A stretch of 64,000 nucleotides of DNA from Aquamicrobium sp. LC103 (lineage in GTDB: Bacteria; Pseudomonadota; Alphaproteobacteria; Rhizobiales; Rhizobiaceae): NCBI RefSeq assembly GCF_001014615.2, contig NZ_LBCQ02000004.1, forward strand, positions 62,001 through 126,000, read 5' to 3'. Each line of letters begins with the position of its first letter. Position 1 is the stretch's first letter. The position numbers and the translations under genes were made by a program. This document shows, piece by piece, positions 10,732 through 20,979 of the stretch. The notes beneath the pieces are model-generated. The model was not told where the DNA came from and ran no database searches. It worked only from the letters and a program-made list of their open reading frames with translations.

Positions 10732-10923
10732 ATGAGCGCGAACCTGATCGGCGCAATCGTGGGACTGGTGGTCGCGGCGGCGGATTTCCTGCTGCTGCGC
10801 CTGCTCGCCTCGCGCGTCGATCTGCCCGAGACCAAGCGGGTCCTCCACATAACCGGGCTGAGCCAGTTCGTGCTGCTGCCGGCCATCGGCTACTTCGTAG
10901 CCCCGTATTTCACCGGAGAATGA
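10732..10923 (+). CDS. Small hydrophobic protein between nuoH and nuoI
   Basis: The 63-residue product has two hydrophobic segments (about residues 5-24 and 40-60) separated by a short charged stretch ([10 protein letters not shown]). It resembles no enzyme I recognise. It begins 2 bp after the nuoH stop and its stop overlaps an ATG just before nuoI, so it is embedded in the operon with tight coupling. A small membrane protein bound to, or helping assemble, complex I is an inference from position. Coding status is supported by the spacing and by having no alternative use for the sequence. Confidence 0.75.
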   Translation: MSANLIGAIVGLVVAAADFLLLRLLASRVDLPETKRVLHITGLSQFVLLPAIGYFVAPYFTGE

Positions 10924-10925
10924 CG

Positions 10926-11417
10926 ATGTCAGCTCTCGCGCAAGCCGCAAAATCCCTGCTCCTTTCGGAGTTCGTCGGCGCGTTCCTCCTCTCCATGCGC
11001 CAGTTCTTCGCGCCCAAGGGCACGCTGAACTACCCGCACGAGAAGGGGCCGCTTTCGCCGCGCTTCCGTGGCGAGCACGCGCTGCGGCGCTATCCCAACG
11101 GCGAGGAGCGCTGCATCGCCTGCAAGCTGTGCGAGGCGATCTGCCCGGCGCAGGCGATCACCATCGAGGCCGGCCCGCGCCGCAACGACGGCACGCGGCG
11201 CACGGTGCGCTACGACATCGACATGGTGAAGTGCATCTATTGCGGCTTCTGCCAGGAAGCCTGTCCGGTCGATGCGATCGTGGAGGGGCCGAATTTCGAA
11301 TTCTCGACGGAGACCCGCGAGGAGCTCTACTACGACAAGGAAAAGCTTCTCGCCAATGGCGACCGCTGGGAACGCGAGATCGCGCGCAACATCGCCCTGG
11401 ACGCGCCTTATCGGTGA
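10926..11417 (+). CDS. nuoI: NADH-quinone oxidoreductase subunit I
   Basis: NuoI (TYKY) is the 2x[4Fe-4S] subunit that carries clusters N6a and N6b toward NuoB. The product is 163 residues from the ATG at 10926, the usual rhizobial length; an ATG at 10920 would add two residues. The two ferredoxin motifs are [15 protein letters not shown] (about residue 60) and [15 protein letters not shown] (about residue 99). A 128-bp gap follows before nuoJ, the longest spacing inside the operon apart from the S23/IVP insert. Confidence 0.97.
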   Translation: MSALAQAAKSLLLSEFVGAFLLSMRQFFAPKGTLNYPHEKGPLSPRFRGEHALRRYPNGEERCIACKLCEAICPAQAITIEAGPRRNDGTRRTVRYDIDMVKCIYCGFCQEACPVDAIVEGPNFEFSTETREELYYDKEKLLANGDRWEREIARNIALDAPYR

Positions 11418-11545
11418 GCCGGGCAAGAGTGGACGGGCCGGAAACGCTCGTCTAAGAGACACACGGCGCGGCGACCGGAGGCGGTCGCTTCGTCGAATTG
11501 GGGACAGGGCGGGCGTCCGCTTCCCAGGAGAGATCGGGTGAACCC

Positions 11546-12166
11546 ATGCTGACAGGACTCGAGGCGATATTCTTCTATCTGTTCGCCTTCATCGCGGTCG
11601 GATCGGCCTTCATGGTCATCTCGGCGCGCAATCCCGTGCATTCCGTGCTGTTTCTGATCCTCACCTTCTTCAACGCGGCCGCGCTCTTCCTGCTGACCGG
11701 CGCCGAATTCCTGGCGATGATCCTGCTGGTCGTTTATGTCGGCGCCGTGGCGGTGCTGTTCCTTTTCGTCGTGATGATGCTCGACGTCGATTTCGCGGAA
11801 TTGAAGCACGGCGCGCTGCAATATGCGCCGATCGGCGCGCTGGTCGGCCTGATCCTCGCGGCGGAGCTGATCGTGGTGCTGGGCGGCTACACATTCGCGC
11901 CGCAGCTCGCCAGCGACATCGCGCAGCCGATCCCGCCGATCGCCGAACGGCACAACACCGCCGCTCTCGGCGACATTCTCTACACGGACTACGTCTTCTT
12001 CTTCCAGATCGCCGGCCTGATCCTGCTCGTCGCCATGATCGGCGCGATCGTGCTGACGCTGCGCCACAAGCCGAACGTCAAGCGGCAGGACATCTCCGCC
12101 CAGGTGCGGCGGACGCCCGAGACGGCGATCGAGGTCAAGAAAGTCGAAACGGGCAAGGGCATCTGA
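11546..12166 (+). CDS. nuoJ: NADH-quinone oxidoreductase subunit J
   Basis: NuoJ (ND6) is a membrane-arm subunit with a pi-bulge helix that links quinone chemistry to proton translocation. The 206-residue product has five hydrophobic segments and the conserved stretch [20 protein letters not shown] around residues 55-75. The start [10 protein letters not shown] at 11546 has an AGGAGAGATCGG purine-rich leader; the frame is open further upstream, but that part is not family-like. The C-terminal 40 residues are hydrophilic. nuoK begins 2 bp after its stop. Confidence 0.96.
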   Translation: MLTGLEAIFFYLFAFIAVGSAFMVISARNPVHSVLFLILTFFNAAALFLLTGAEFLAMILLVVYVGAVAVLFLFVVMMLDVDFAELKHGALQYAPIGALVGLILAAELIVVLGGYTFAPQLASDIAQPIPPIAERHNTAALGDILYTDYVFFFQIAGLILLVAMIGAIVLTLRHKPNVKRQDISAQVRRTPETAIEVKKVETGKGI

Positions 12167-12168
12167 CG

Positions 12169-12477
12169 ATGGAAGTTGGCATCGCGCACTATCTCACCCT
12201 GTCGGCGATCCTGTTCACGCTCGGCGTGTTCGGCATCTTCCTGAACAGGAAGAACGTCATCGTCATCCTGATGTCGATCGAGCTGCTGCTGCTCGCCGTC
12301 AACATCAATTTCGTGGCCTTCTCGGCCGCGCTGGGGGATCTGGTCGGCCAGGTCTTCGCGCTGTTCGTTCTGACCGTGGCGGCCGCAGAGGCGGCGATCG
12401 GTCTTGCAATACTCGTCGTCTTCTTCCGCAACCGCGGGTCGATCGCGGTCGACGACGTCAATATGATGAAGGGCTGA
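12169..12477 (+). CDS. nuoK: NADH-quinone oxidoreductase subunit K
   Basis: NuoK (ND4L) is a three-helix membrane subunit of complex I. The 102-residue product has hydrophobic segments at about 5-25, 28-50 and 60-84, with the functional glutamates in helices 2 and 3 ([11 protein letters not shown] and [12 protein letters not shown]). Length and composition are typical. It is separated from nuoJ by 2 bp and from nuoL by 7 bp, consistent with one transcript. Confidence 0.97.
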   Translation: MEVGIAHYLTLSAILFTLGVFGIFLNRKNVIVILMSIELLLLAVNINFVAFSAALGDLVGQVFALFVLTVAAAEAAIGLAILVVFFRNRGSIAVDDVNMMKG

Positions 12478-12484
12478 GCGGATC

Positions 12485-14473
12485 ATGTATCACGCCATCG
12501 TCTTCCTTCCGCTTCTCGGCTTCCTGATCGCCGGCCTGTTCGGCCGTGCGATCGGGGCGAAGGCGTCGGAATATGTCACCTCCGGCTTTCTGGTCATCTC
12601 GGCCATCCTCTCCTGGGTCGCCTTCTTCACTGTGGCGCTCGGCGAGACCGAGGCCTTCACCGTGCCGGTGCTGCGCTTCATCCAGGCGGGCGGGCTCGAC
12701 GTCTCCTGGGCGCTGAGGATCGACACGCTGACGGCGGTGATGCTGGTCGTGGTGAACACGGTCTCGGCGCTCGTCCACATCTATTCGATCGGCTACATGC
12801 ATCACGACCCGCATCGGCCGCGCTTCTTCGCCTATCTGTCGCTGTTCACCTTCGCCATGCTGATGCTGGTGACGTCCGACAACCTCGTCCAGATGTTCTT
12901 CGGCTGGGAGGGCGTGGGCCTCGCCTCCTACCTGCTGATCGGCTTCTGGTACAAGAAGCCGTCGGCGAACGCGGCGGCGATCAAGGCCTTCGTGGTCAAC
13001 CGCGTCGGCGATTTCGGCTTCCTGCTCGGCCTGTTCGGCGTCTTCGTTCTGTTCGGGTCGGTCAATTTCGACACGATCTTCGCCAATGCGGCGGCGATGA
13101 TCCCGGCCGAGGGCGCGGAGGCTTCCAGCGAGGCGGTGTTCAACTTCCTCGGCTACGCGCTCAACAACCAGACGGCGCTGACCGTCATCTGCCTGCTGCT
13201 CTTCATGGGCGCCATGGGCAAGTCGGCCCAGGTGCCGCTGCACACCTGGCTGCCGGACGCGATGGAAGGCCCGACGCCGGTTTCGGCGCTGATCCACGCG
13301 GCGACGATGGTGACCGCGGGCGTGTTCATGCTGGCGCGGCTGTCGCCGATCTTCGAATTGTCGCACAGCGCGCTGCTGGTCGTGACCTTCGTCGGCGCCT
13401 TCACCGCCTTCTTCGCGGCGACCGTCGGCCTCGTCCAGAACGACATCAAGCGCGTCATCGCCTATTCGACCTGCTCGCAGCTCGGCTACATGTTCGTGGC
13501 GCTCGGCCTCGGCTTCTATTCGGCCGCGATCTTCCACCTCTTCACGCATGCCTTTTTCAAGGCGCTGCTCTTCCTCGGTTCCGGTTCGGTCATCCACGCC
13601 GTCTCCGACGAGCAGGACATGCGCAAGATGGGCGGCCTCAGGAAGCTGATCCCGGCCACCTACTGGATGATGGTGATCGGCACGATCGCGCTGACCGGCG
13701 TCGGCATTCCGGCGACGATCATCGGCACGGCCGGCTTCTTCTCCAAGGACGCGATCATCGAGGGCGCCTTCGTCGGCCACAACGCGTTGGCGACCTTCGC
13801 GTTCATCCTTTTGACGATCGCGGCGGTGTTCACCAGCTTCTATTCGTGGCGGCTGATCTTCATGACCTTCCACGGCAGGCCGCGCGCCTCGGCCGACGTC
13901 ATGCACCACGTGCATGAATCGCCGCCGGTGATGCTGGTGCCGCTCTTCATCCTGGCGGTCGGCGCGCTGTTCGCCGGCTTGGTCTTCCACGACTGGTTCA
14001 TCGGCCACCACTATGACGAGTTCTGGAAGGGCGCGCTCTTCACGCTGCCGGACAACCACATCCTGCACGAGTTCCACGACGTGCCGATGTGGGTGAAGCT
14101 GGCGCCGTTCCTGGCGATGCTGATCGGCTTCTTCGTCGCCTACCAGTTCTACATCCGCTCGCCGGAGACGCCGAAGCAGCTCGCAGCGCAGCACGAGGGC
14201 CTCTACCGGTTCCTCCTGAACAAGTGGTATTTCGACGAGCTCTACGACTTCCTGTTCGTCCGGCCGGCCATGCGCCTCGGCCGCTTCCTCTGGAAGAAGG
14301 GCGACGGCGCGATCATCGACGGGCTCGGCCCGGACGGGATTTCGGCGCGCGTGGTGGACGTCACCCAGCGGGTCGTGAAGCTGCAGACCGGCTATCTCTA
14401 TCACTATGCCTTCGCAATGCTCATCGGTGTGGCCGCGCTCGTCACCTGGATGATGCTCGGGAGTTCGTTCTAG
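12485..14473 (+). CDS. nuoL: NADH-quinone oxidoreductase subunit L
   Basis: NuoL (ND5) is the distal antiporter-like proton-pumping subunit. The 662-residue product has about 14-16 hydrophobic segments and the long C-terminal lateral helix region typical of NuoL. The antiporter core motifs are present: [19 protein letters not shown] near residue 140, [20 protein letters not shown] near residue 245 and [18 protein letters not shown] near residue 355. nuoM starts 3 bp after its stop. Confidence 0.97.
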   Translation: MYHAIVFLPLLGFLIAGLFGRAIGAKASEYVTSGFLVISAILSWVAFFTVALGETEAFTVPVLRFIQAGGLDVSWALRIDTLTAVMLVVVNTVSALVHIYSIGYMHHDPHRPRFFAYLSLFTFAMLMLVTSDNLVQMFFGWEGVGLASYLLIGFWYKKPSANAAAIKAFVVNRVGDFGFLLGLFGVFVLFGSVNFDTIFANAAAMIPAEGAEASSEAVFNFLGYALNNQTALTVICLLLFMGAMGKSAQVPLHTWLPDAMEGPTPVSALIHAATMVTAGVFMLARLSPIFELSHSALLVVTFVGAFTAFFAATVGLVQNDIKRVIAYSTCSQLGYMFVALGLGFYSAAIFHLFTHAFFKALLFLGSGSVIHAVSDEQDMRKMGGLRKLIPATYWMMVIGTIALTGVGIPATIIGTAGFFSKDAIIEGAFVGHNALATFAFILLTIAAVFTSFYSWRLIFMTFHGRPRASADVMHHVHESPPVMLVPLFILAVGALFAGLVFHDWFIGHHYDEFWKGALFTLPDNHILHEFHDVPMWVKLAPFLAMLIGFFVAYQFYIRSPETPKQLAAQHEGLYRFLLNKWYFDELYDFLFVRPAMRLGRFLWKKGDGAIIDGLGPDGISARVVDVTQRVVKLQTGYLYHYAFAMLIGVAALVTWMMLGSSF

Positions 14474-14476
14474 ACC

Positions 14477-15982
14477 ATGACCGACTGGCCTATTCTCTCG
14501 ACCGTCACGTTCCTGCCGCTGGTCGGCGCGTTCCTGATCCTGCTGATCAGGAACGACAACGAAGCCGCGGGCCGAAACATCCGCAACGTCGCGCTTCTGA
14601 CGACGGTGTTCACCTTCCTGCTTTCGCTGTTCATCTGGATCGGCTTCGACAATTCCGAGCCCGGCTTCCAGATGGTGGAGAAGATGGAGTGGCTGGATTC
14701 CGGCATCTCCTACCACATGGGCGTCGACGGCATCTCGATGCTGTTCGTCATCCTGACGACCTTCCTGATGCCGCTCTGCATCCTGGCGAGCTGGGTGGCG
14801 ATCGAGAAGCGCGTCAAGGAATACATGATCGCGTTCCTGATCCTGGAAACGCTGATGATCGGCGTGTTCTGCGCGCTGGACATCGTGCTCTTCTACGTGT
14901 TCTTCGAGGCGGGCCTCATCCCGATGTTCATCATCATCGGCGTGTGGGGCGGCAAGCGGCGCGTCTATGCGAGCTTCAAGTTCTTCCTCTACACGCTGCT
15001 CGGCTCGGTCCTCATGCTGCTCGCCGTGATGGCGATGTTCTGGCAGGCCGGAACCACCGACATCCCGACCCTGCTGCAGCACGATTTCCCGGTCTCGATG
15101 CAGACGTGGCTGTGGCTCGCCTTCTTCGCCTCCTTCGCGGTGAAGATGCCGATGTGGCCGGTGCATACCTGGCTGCCCGACGCCCACGTCGAGGCGCCGA
15201 CGGCAGGCTCGGTGATCCTGGCGGGCATCCTCCTGAAGATGGGCGGCTACGGTTTCCTGCGCTTCTCGCTGCCGATGTTCCCGGACGCCTCGCTCTATTT
15301 CCAGCCGCTGGTCTTCACGCTCTCCGTCATCGCCATCGTCTACACCTCGCTGGTGGCGCTGATGCAGGACGACATGAAGAAGCTGATCGCCTATTCGTCG
15401 GTCGCCCACATGGGCTACGTCACGATGGGCATCTTCGCGATGAACGCGGAAGGCATCCAGGGCGGCATCTACCAGATGCTGTCGCACGGCCTCGTCTCGG
15501 GCGCGCTGTTCCTCTGCGTGGGCGTGGTCTACGACCGCATGCACACCCGCGAAATCGCCGCCTATGGCGGCCTGGTCAACAACATGCCGAAATACGCGGT
15601 GGTGTTTCTCATCTTCACCATGGCCAATGTCGGCCTGCCGGGCACGAGCGGCTTCGTCGGCGAGTTCCTGACGCTTCTCGGCGTCTTCAAGGTCAACACC
15701 TGGGCCGCGCTGTTCGCGGCGACCGGCGTCATCCTGTCTGCCGCCTATGCGCTCTGGCTCTACCGCCGGGTGGTGTTCGGCGCGCTGACCAAGGAAAGCC
15801 TGAAGGGCATGCTCGACCTTTCGACGCGCGAGAAGGCGATCATCTACCCGCTGGTGCTGCTCGTCATCTTCTTCGGCGTCTACCCGTCGCCGGTGTTCGA
15901 CGTGACCACCGCGTCGGTGAACGCGCTCATCAACAATGTCACCCTGTCGATCGAGGCCACACAGGCCGCGGCGGCGCAGTAA
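14477..15982 (+). CDS. nuoM: NADH-quinone oxidoreductase subunit M
   Basis: NuoM (ND4) is the second antiporter-like proton-pumping subunit of the membrane arm. The 501-residue product has about 14 membrane segments, the acidic residue in [19 protein letters not shown] near residue 145, and the core motif [20 protein letters not shown] near residue 225, which holds the conserved Lys upstream of the tryptophans. It sits between nuoL and nuoN in the standard order, 18 bp before nuoN. Confidence 0.97.
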   Translation: MTDWPILSTVTFLPLVGAFLILLIRNDNEAAGRNIRNVALLTTVFTFLLSLFIWIGFDNSEPGFQMVEKMEWLDSGISYHMGVDGISMLFVILTTFLMPLCILASWVAIEKRVKEYMIAFLILETLMIGVFCALDIVLFYVFFEAGLIPMFIIIGVWGGKRRVYASFKFFLYTLLGSVLMLLAVMAMFWQAGTTDIPTLLQHDFPVSMQTWLWLAFFASFAVKMPMWPVHTWLPDAHVEAPTAGSVILAGILLKMGGYGFLRFSLPMFPDASLYFQPLVFTLSVIAIVYTSLVALMQDDMKKLIAYSSVAHMGYVTMGIFAMNAEGIQGGIYQMLSHGLVSGALFLCVGVVYDRMHTREIAAYGGLVNNMPKYAVVFLIFTMANVGLPGTSGFVGEFLTLLGVFKVNTWAALFAATGVILSAAYALWLYRRVVFGALTKESLKGMLDLSTREKAIIYPLVLLVIFFGVYPSPVFDVTTASVNALINNVTLSIEATQAAAAQ

Positions 15983-16000
15983 AGAAGCCCGGATCAGACC

Positions 16001-17437
16001 ATGACGGCAGATCTCTCCACCAGCCTGACCCTTGTGACGCCGGAGCTCATCCTCGCGATTGGCGCGATGGCGTTGCTGATGGTCGGCGTCTTCTCCGGCG
16101 AGCGCGCCAACACCACGGTGACCGGGCTCGCGGTCGCGATCCTGATCGGCGTCGGCGGCTGGATGCTGCTCTTCACCGGCCATGGCGAGGCCTTCGGCGG
16201 CGCCTTCGTGAGCGATCCCTTCGCGCGCTTCATGAAGCTCCTGTCGCTGCTCGGCTCGGTCGTCACGCTGGTGATGTCGGTCGGCTTCGCGAAGGCGGAG
16301 AAGTTCGACAAGTTCGAATTCCCGGTGCTCATCCTCCTGTCGACGCTCGGCATGATGCTGATGATCTCGGCAAACGACATGCTGACGCTCTATCTCGGCC
16401 TGGAGCTGCAGTCGCTGGCGATCTACGTGCTGGCCGCGATCAACCGCGACAGCCTGCGCGCCACCGAGGCCGGCCTGAAATATTTCGTCCTCGGCGCGCT
16501 CTCCTCGGGCATGCTGCTCTACGGCATCTCGCTGGTCTACGGCTATACCGGCAGCACCAGCTTCGAAACGATCGCGGGCGCGCTTTCGGGCGCCGAACGC
16601 CAGCTCGGCCTCGTGTTCGGCCTGGTCTTCGTGCTGGCCGGCCTCGCCTTCAAGATCTCGGCCGTGCCGTTCCATATGTGGACGCCGGACGTCTATGAAG
16701 GCGCGCCGACGCCGGTGACGGCCTTCATGGCCGCTGCCCCGAAGATGGCGGCGATGGCGATGCTGGTGCGGGTGACGATGGGCGCCTTCGAGCCGATCGC
16801 GCTCGACTGGCAGCAGATCGTGGTCTTCATCTCGATCGCCTCCATGCTGCTCGGCGCCTTCGCGGCGATCGGCCAGCGCAACATCAAGCGGCTGATGGCC
16901 TATTCGTCGATCGGCCACATGGGCTATGCGCTCGTCGGCCTGGCGGCGAACACGGAAGCCGGCGTGCGCGGCGTCGCGATCTACATGCTGATCTACCTGG
17001 TGATGACGCTCGGCACCTTCGCCTTCATCCTCGCCATGCGCCGCAAGGAAGGGAACATCGAGCAGATCGACGATCTCGCCGGCCTTTCCAACACCAACCC
17101 GATGATGGCGACGATCCTGACGATCCTGATGTTCTCGCTGGCCGGCATTCCGCCGCTCGCGGGCTTCTTCGCCAAGTGGTACGTCTTCATGGCGGCGATC
17201 AACGCCGAGCTCTACACGCTCGCCGTGATCGGCGTCCTCGCCTCGGTGGTCGGCGCCTACTACTATCTGCGCATCATCAAGATCATGTGGTTCGACGAGC
17301 CCGTGGGCGGCTTCCAGCCCATGGCCGGCGAGCTCCGGCTGGTGCTGGGCCTGTCGGGCGCCTTCGTGCTCTTCTATGTGCTGATCGGCGGGCCGGTCGG
17401 ACGCATGGCGGAAGCCGCGGCCAAAAGCTTCTTCTGA
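16001..17437 (+). CDS. nuoN: NADH-quinone oxidoreductase subunit N
   Basis: NuoN (ND2) is the third antiporter-like subunit and the last nuo gene. The 478-residue product is hydrophobic throughout and carries [20 protein letters not shown] (about residue 127) and [20 protein letters not shown] (about residue 220), the family motifs with the conserved Glu and Lys. Only 7 bp separate its stop from the next gene, birA, so the transcript probably continues beyond complex I. Confidence 0.97.
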   Translation: MTADLSTSLTLVTPELILAIGAMALLMVGVFSGERANTTVTGLAVAILIGVGGWMLLFTGHGEAFGGAFVSDPFARFMKLLSLLGSVVTLVMSVGFAKAEKFDKFEFPVLILLSTLGMMLMISANDMLTLYLGLELQSLAIYVLAAINRDSLRATEAGLKYFVLGALSSGMLLYGISLVYGYTGSTSFETIAGALSGAERQLGLVFGLVFVLAGLAFKISAVPFHMWTPDVYEGAPTPVTAFMAAAPKMAAMAMLVRVTMGAFEPIALDWQQIVVFISIASMLLGAFAAIGQRNIKRLMAYSSIGHMGYALVGLAANTEAGVRGVAIYMLIYLVMTLGTFAFILAMRRKEGNIEQIDDLAGLSNTNPMMATILTILMFSLAGIPPLAGFFAKWYVFMAAINAELYTLAVIGVLASVVGAYYYLRIIKIMWFDEPVGGFQPMAGELRLVLGLSGAFVLFYVLIGGPVGRMAEAAAKSFF

Positions 17438-17444
17438 CGCCGGA

Positions 17445-18269
17445 ATGGGATTCGCGCTCGCGCCGACGGCAGTCGCGGAAGGATACCGGGTCGAGGCGTT
17501 CGCGAAGGTCGGATCCACGAACGCGCTCGCGCTGGAGCGGGCGCAGGCCGGCGATCCGGGCCGCCTCTGGCTCGTCTCGAAGCGGCAGGAAAGCGGCCGC
17601 GGACGGCGCGGCCGGGCCTGGGAAACGCCGGAAGGCAATCTTGCCGCCACGCTGCTGCTCGTTCCGGAATTCGAGCTGAAGACCTCCGCCACGCTGGGTT
17701 TCGTCGCGGGGCTGTCGCTCGCCGACGCGCTCGACGCGGTGGTGCCAGGCAAGCGGATATCGGTCGGCGTCGACGGCGGCACGCCGCTCGGCGGCGGGCG
17801 CTTCGAGCTCAAATGGCCGAACGACGTGCTGGCCGACGGCGCGAAGCTTTCCGGAATATTGCTCGAATCCGCCATGCTCGGCGAGCAGCGCTACGCGCTC
17901 GCGATCGGCATAGGCGTCAACGTCGTCGCCCATCCGGAGGGCACGCCCTATCCGACGATCTCGCTGCAGGCGCTTGGCGCCACATGCGACGCCGAGACGC
18001 TGTTCCTGGCGCTCTCCGACGCCTGGGTGGAAAACAGCCGGCTGTGGAACGAGGGCAGGGGTCTCGACGCGATAAGGCGGCGCTGGCTGGAGCGGGCGGC
18101 GGGGCTCGGCTCCGAAGTCGCCGTGCAAGTGGACGGACGTGTGGTAAGAGGCGTATTCGAGACGATCGACGAGGAATGCCGGTTCGTCATTCGCGAGGAG
18201 GACGGCAACAGGATAAGCATCGCCGCCGGCGACGTCCATTTCGGGGCGGTCGCCTCGTCGCGCGGCTAG
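17445..18269 (+). CDS. birA: Biotin--[acetyl-CoA-carboxylase] ligase, catalytic-only type
   Basis: The enzyme activates biotin with ATP and attaches it to the biotin carrier of acetyl-CoA carboxylase and other carboxylases. The 274-residue product has the biotinyl-AMP loop SGRGRRGRAWETPEGN near residue 50 and LKWPNDVLADGAKLSGILLE near residue 122. It lacks the N-terminal winged-helix domain of E. coli BirA, so it should not act as a repressor. Its position directly after nuoN (7 bp) is a conserved arrangement in Rhizobiales. The start codon is ATG at 17445. Confidence 0.93.
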   Translation: MGFALAPTAVAEGYRVEAFAKVGSTNALALERAQAGDPGRLWLVSKRQESGRGRRGRAWETPEGNLAATLLLVPEFELKTSATLGFVAGLSLADALDAVVPGKRISVGVDGGTPLGGGRFELKWPNDVLADGAKLSGILLESAMLGEQRYALAIGIGVNVVAHPEGTPYPTISLQALGATCDAETLFLALSDAWVENSRLWNEGRGLDAIRRRWLERAAGLGSEVAVQVDGRVVRGVFETIDEECRFVIREEDGNRISIAAGDVHFGAVASSRG

Positions 18270-18292
18270 CATCTATCGGAGAAGGAGAGGGC

Positions 18293-19963
18293 ATGGCGAA
18301 GAACGAGGACGCGGAACTGGTCTTCTGCCCCCTGGGCGGCGTCGGCGAGATCGGCATGAATTTCGCCCTTTACGGCCTCGGCCCGGCCAAAGCGCGCGAG
18401 TGGATCGTCGTCGATTGCGGCGTGACCTTCCCAGACCTGACGCTGCCGGGCGTCGACCTCGTGCTGCCGGACGCGCGCTTCATCGAGGAGCGCCTCGACC
18501 GCCTGCGCGGCATCGTCATAACGCATGCCCACGAGGACCATTACGGCGCGCTGCTCGACCTCTGGCCGAAGCTCAAGGCGAAGGTGTGGATGACGCCGTT
18601 CACCGCCGGCCTCATGGAGGCCAAGCGCCAGTCTGAGCCGGGCTCGGCGAAGGTGCCGGTCGAGATCTACCGTGCCGGCGAGCGTTTCCGCGTCGGACCC
18701 TTCGACATCGAGGCGGTCGCGGTGACCCATTCCATACCCGAGCCGGTCTCGCTGGCGATCCGCACGCCGCTCGGCACGGTGGTCCACACCGGCGACTGGA
18801 AGATCGACCCGGCCCCGACCATCGGCCCGATGACCGACGAGACGCGTTTCCGCGCGCTCGGCGAGGAGGGCGTGCTGGCGCTGGTCTGCGATTCGACCAA
18901 TGCGATGCGGGAAGGGGATTCGCCTTCCGAGGAGGCGGTGGGCGAGGGGCTGCGCGGCGTCATCGAGGCCGCATCCGGCCGCGTCGCCGTCACCACCTTC
19001 TCGTCCAATGTCGGCCGCATCCGCTCGATCGCGGAGGCGGCGCGCGATGCCGGCCGCCAGGTGCTGGTGCTCGGCCGCTCGCTGAAGCGCGTCATCGACG
19101 TGGCGACCGAGCTCGGCTATCTCGACGGCCTGCCGGAATTCATCTCGGAGGAGGATTACGGCTTCATTCCGCGCGAGAACCTGGTGATCCTGTGCACCGG
19201 CAGCCAGGGCGAGCCGCGCGCGGCGCTCGCCAAGCTCGCGCGCGACGAGATGAAGCACGTGGCGCTGTCGCCCGGCGACACGGTGGTCTATTCCTCGCGC
19301 GTCATTCCCGGCAACGAGAAGGCGATCCTGGAGACCAAGAACCTGCTGATCGAGCAGGGCATCAAGATCATCGAGGATACCGACGCGCTGGTGCACGTTT
19401 CCGGCCACCCGCGCCGCAACGAATTGAAGCGGATGTATGAATGGGTGCGGCCGCGCATCCTCGTTCCCGTGCATGGCGAGGCGGCGCATCTCGTCGCGCA
19501 TGGCTCGCTCGGCGCCGGCGCCGGCATTCCGGAAGTGGCGCAGGTGCGCAACGGCGACATGCTGCGCCTTGCGCCCGGCGGCGCGCAGATCGTCGACAAG
19601 GTGCCGTTCGGCCGCATCTTCAAGGACGGCAAGCTGATCGGCACCGACCAGGAGATCGGCGTGCGCGACCGCCGCAAGCTCTCCTTCGCCGGTCATGTCG
19701 CCGTCAATGTCGTGCTCGACGACCGCTATGAAATCGCCGGCGATCCCGACCTCGTCGCCATCGGCCTGCCGGAGGAGGACGCTGTCGGCGAGCCGCTGGA
19801 GGAGATCATGCTGGATGCGGCGATAGGCGCGGTTGAAAGCATCCCCCGGGTTCGGCGAAAAGACCTCGATCTCGTCCAGGAATCGGTGCGCCGCGCGGTA
19901 CGCTCGGCCGCGAACGATGCCTGGGGCAAGAAGCCGATCGTGACGGTGTTCGTCACGCGGTAG
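18293..19963 (+). CDS. rnj: Ribonuclease J
   Basis: RNase J is a metallo-beta-lactamase/beta-CASP ribonuclease with endo- and 5'-exonuclease activity in RNA turnover and rRNA maturation. The 556-residue product carries the metal-binding motif THAHEDHYGALLD near residue 78, the phosphate-binding loop GNEKAI near residue 340, and the beta-CASP histidines in SGHPRRNELKRM and VPVHGEAAHL. Length matches family members. The start at 18293 has a strong GAAGGAGAGG ribosome-binding site; the frame is open further upstream, but that part lies inside birA. It follows birA by 23 bp. Confidence 0.94.
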   Translation: MAKNEDAELVFCPLGGVGEIGMNFALYGLGPAKAREWIVVDCGVTFPDLTLPGVDLVLPDARFIEERLDRLRGIVITHAHEDHYGALLDLWPKLKAKVWMTPFTAGLMEAKRQSEPGSAKVPVEIYRAGERFRVGPFDIEAVAVTHSIPEPVSLAIRTPLGTVVHTGDWKIDPAPTIGPMTDETRFRALGEEGVLALVCDSTNAMREGDSPSEEAVGEGLRGVIEAASGRVAVTTFSSNVGRIRSIAEAARDAGRQVLVLGRSLKRVIDVATELGYLDGLPEFISEEDYGFIPRENLVILCTGSQGEPRAALAKLARDEMKHVALSPGDTVVYSSRVIPGNEKAILETKNLLIEQGIKIIEDTDALVHVSGHPRRNELKRMYEWVRPRILVPVHGEAAHLVAHGSLGAGAGIPEVAQVRNGDMLRLAPGGAQIVDKVPFGRIFKDGKLIGTDQEIGVRDRRKLSFAGHVAVNVVLDDRYEIAGDPDLVAIGLPEEDAVGEPLEEIMLDAAIGAVESIPRVRRKDLDLVQESVRRAVRSAANDAWGKKPIVTVFVTR

Positions 19964-19989
19964 GGTTTTGGGAAAACGGGAGCGCGGAC

Positions 19990-20394
19990 ATGCTCGGACG
20001 TCTCAACCATGTGGCCCTCGTGGTGCCAGACCTCGCGGCGGCGAGCGCGCTTTATCGCGATACGCTGGGAGCCAGGGTGTCGGCGCCGCAGGCGCTGCCG
20101 GAACACGGCGTGACGGTGGTGTTCGTGGAGCTTCCCAACACCAAGGTGGAGCTTCTCGAGCCGCTGGGCGAGAATTCGACGATCCGCGGCTTCCTGGAGA
20201 AGAACCCCTCGGGCGGCATGCACCATATATGCTACGAGGTGGAGGACATTGTGGCCGCGCGCGAGCAGCTGAAGGCGGCGGGCGCGAGGGTGCTCGGCGA
20301 CGACGAGCCGAAGATCGGCGCCCACGGCAAGCCGGTGCTGTTCCTGCATCCGAAGGATTTCATGGGCACGCTCGTCGAGCTGGAGCAGGTCTAG
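19990..20394 (+). CDS. mce: Methylmalonyl-CoA epimerase
   Basis: The enzyme interconverts (S)- and (R)-methylmalonyl-CoA between propionyl-CoA carboxylase and methylmalonyl-CoA mutase, in propionate and branched-chain amino-acid catabolism. The 134-residue product is a single VOC-fold protein with LNHVALVVPDLAAASALYRD at the start, GGMHHICYEVEDI near residue 75 and LVELEQV at the end; the metal ligands are the His in NHVAL, the His in HHICYEV and the Glu in LVELE. It is 26 bp after RNase J and 1 bp before the next gene. Confidence 0.93.
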   Translation: MLGRLNHVALVVPDLAAASALYRDTLGARVSAPQALPEHGVTVVFVELPNTKVELLEPLGENSTIRGFLEKNPSGGMHHICYEVEDIVAAREQLKAAGARVLGDDEPKIGAHGKPVLFLHPKDFMGTLVELEQV

Positions 20395-20395
20395 G

Positions 20396-20662
20396 ATGAG
20401 CTGGATATCGATCTTCGCGATCTATTTCATCTTCTGGTGGGTGGTGCTGTTCGCCATGCTGCCATTCGGCCTGCGCACGCAGGACGAGGAGGGCGAGGTG
20501 ACGCTGGGCACGACGGCAAGCGCGCCGAAGGGCCCGCACATGCTGAGGGCGATCATCCGCACGACCATCGTCTCCGGACTGATCTTCGGCGCCTTCTACG
20601 TGGCGGTCGCCGTCTACGGCTTCTCCTTCGACGACATTCCGCGGATTGCTCCGACACATTAA
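20396..20662 (+). CDS. DUF1467 family small membrane protein
   Basis: The 88-residue product has two hydrophobic segments (about residues 3-24 and 50-75) around a short acidic loop (QDEEGEVTLGTTASAP), the layout of the DUF1467 family of alphaproteobacteria. Function is unknown. It follows mce by 1 bp, as in other Rhizobiales. In the order I know from related genomes, proS and lolC come next; here a palindrome and an unrelated transporter follow instead. Confidence 0.85.
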   Translation: MSWISIFAIYFIFWWVVLFAMLPFGLRTQDEEGEVTLGTTASAPKGPHMLRAIIRTTIVSGLIFGAFYVAVAVYGFSFDDIPRIAPTH

Positions 20663-20714
20663 GGCGCGACGCGACCCTTCAGGTCCCCGACCGCGCCCAG
20701 GCCCTTGTTTTCAC

Positions 20715-20755
20715 GCATGTCTTTCGAAAGCGGATGCCGCTTTCGAAAGACATGC
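20715..20755. repeat. Perfect 19-bp palindrome in a 317-bp gene-free stretch
   Basis: The arms at 20715-20733 and 20737-20755 are perfect reverse complements with a 3-base loop (core TCTTTCGAAAG). No T-run follows, so it is not a standard intrinsic terminator. It resembles the abundant rhizobial intergenic palindromes that contain CATGTC and CCGAAAA/TTTCG cores. The rest of 20663-20979 shows no gene; the 3' part must hold the promoter of the downstream transporter. Confidence 0.85.
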
Positions 20756-20979
20756 TCCAGGCCCTTGCCGAAGCGATCCCAACGGAAAATCTTCCACGCC
20801 CTTCCCGGAGAGGGCGATGGCCCGGCCGTTTGTTTGGCGGCTTACCTTAAGTCACCTATAAAAAATGTCGTTCCGGCCGCTTCGGACTTGCCAATCCGTT
20901 AATTTGGCGTGAAAAACGCGCAACTTTCTGTCCCGTCCAGGGGCGGCTTCCCCAACATTTTTTCAAGGAAGTGGATCCC

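Noticed and set aside
12458-17875. 1805-codon open frame on the minus strand across nuoL-nuoN and birA
   Set aside because: It is antisense to four well-supported genes, its product is an Asp/Arg/His-rich low-complexity sequence, and such frames arise from codon bias in GC-rich DNA.
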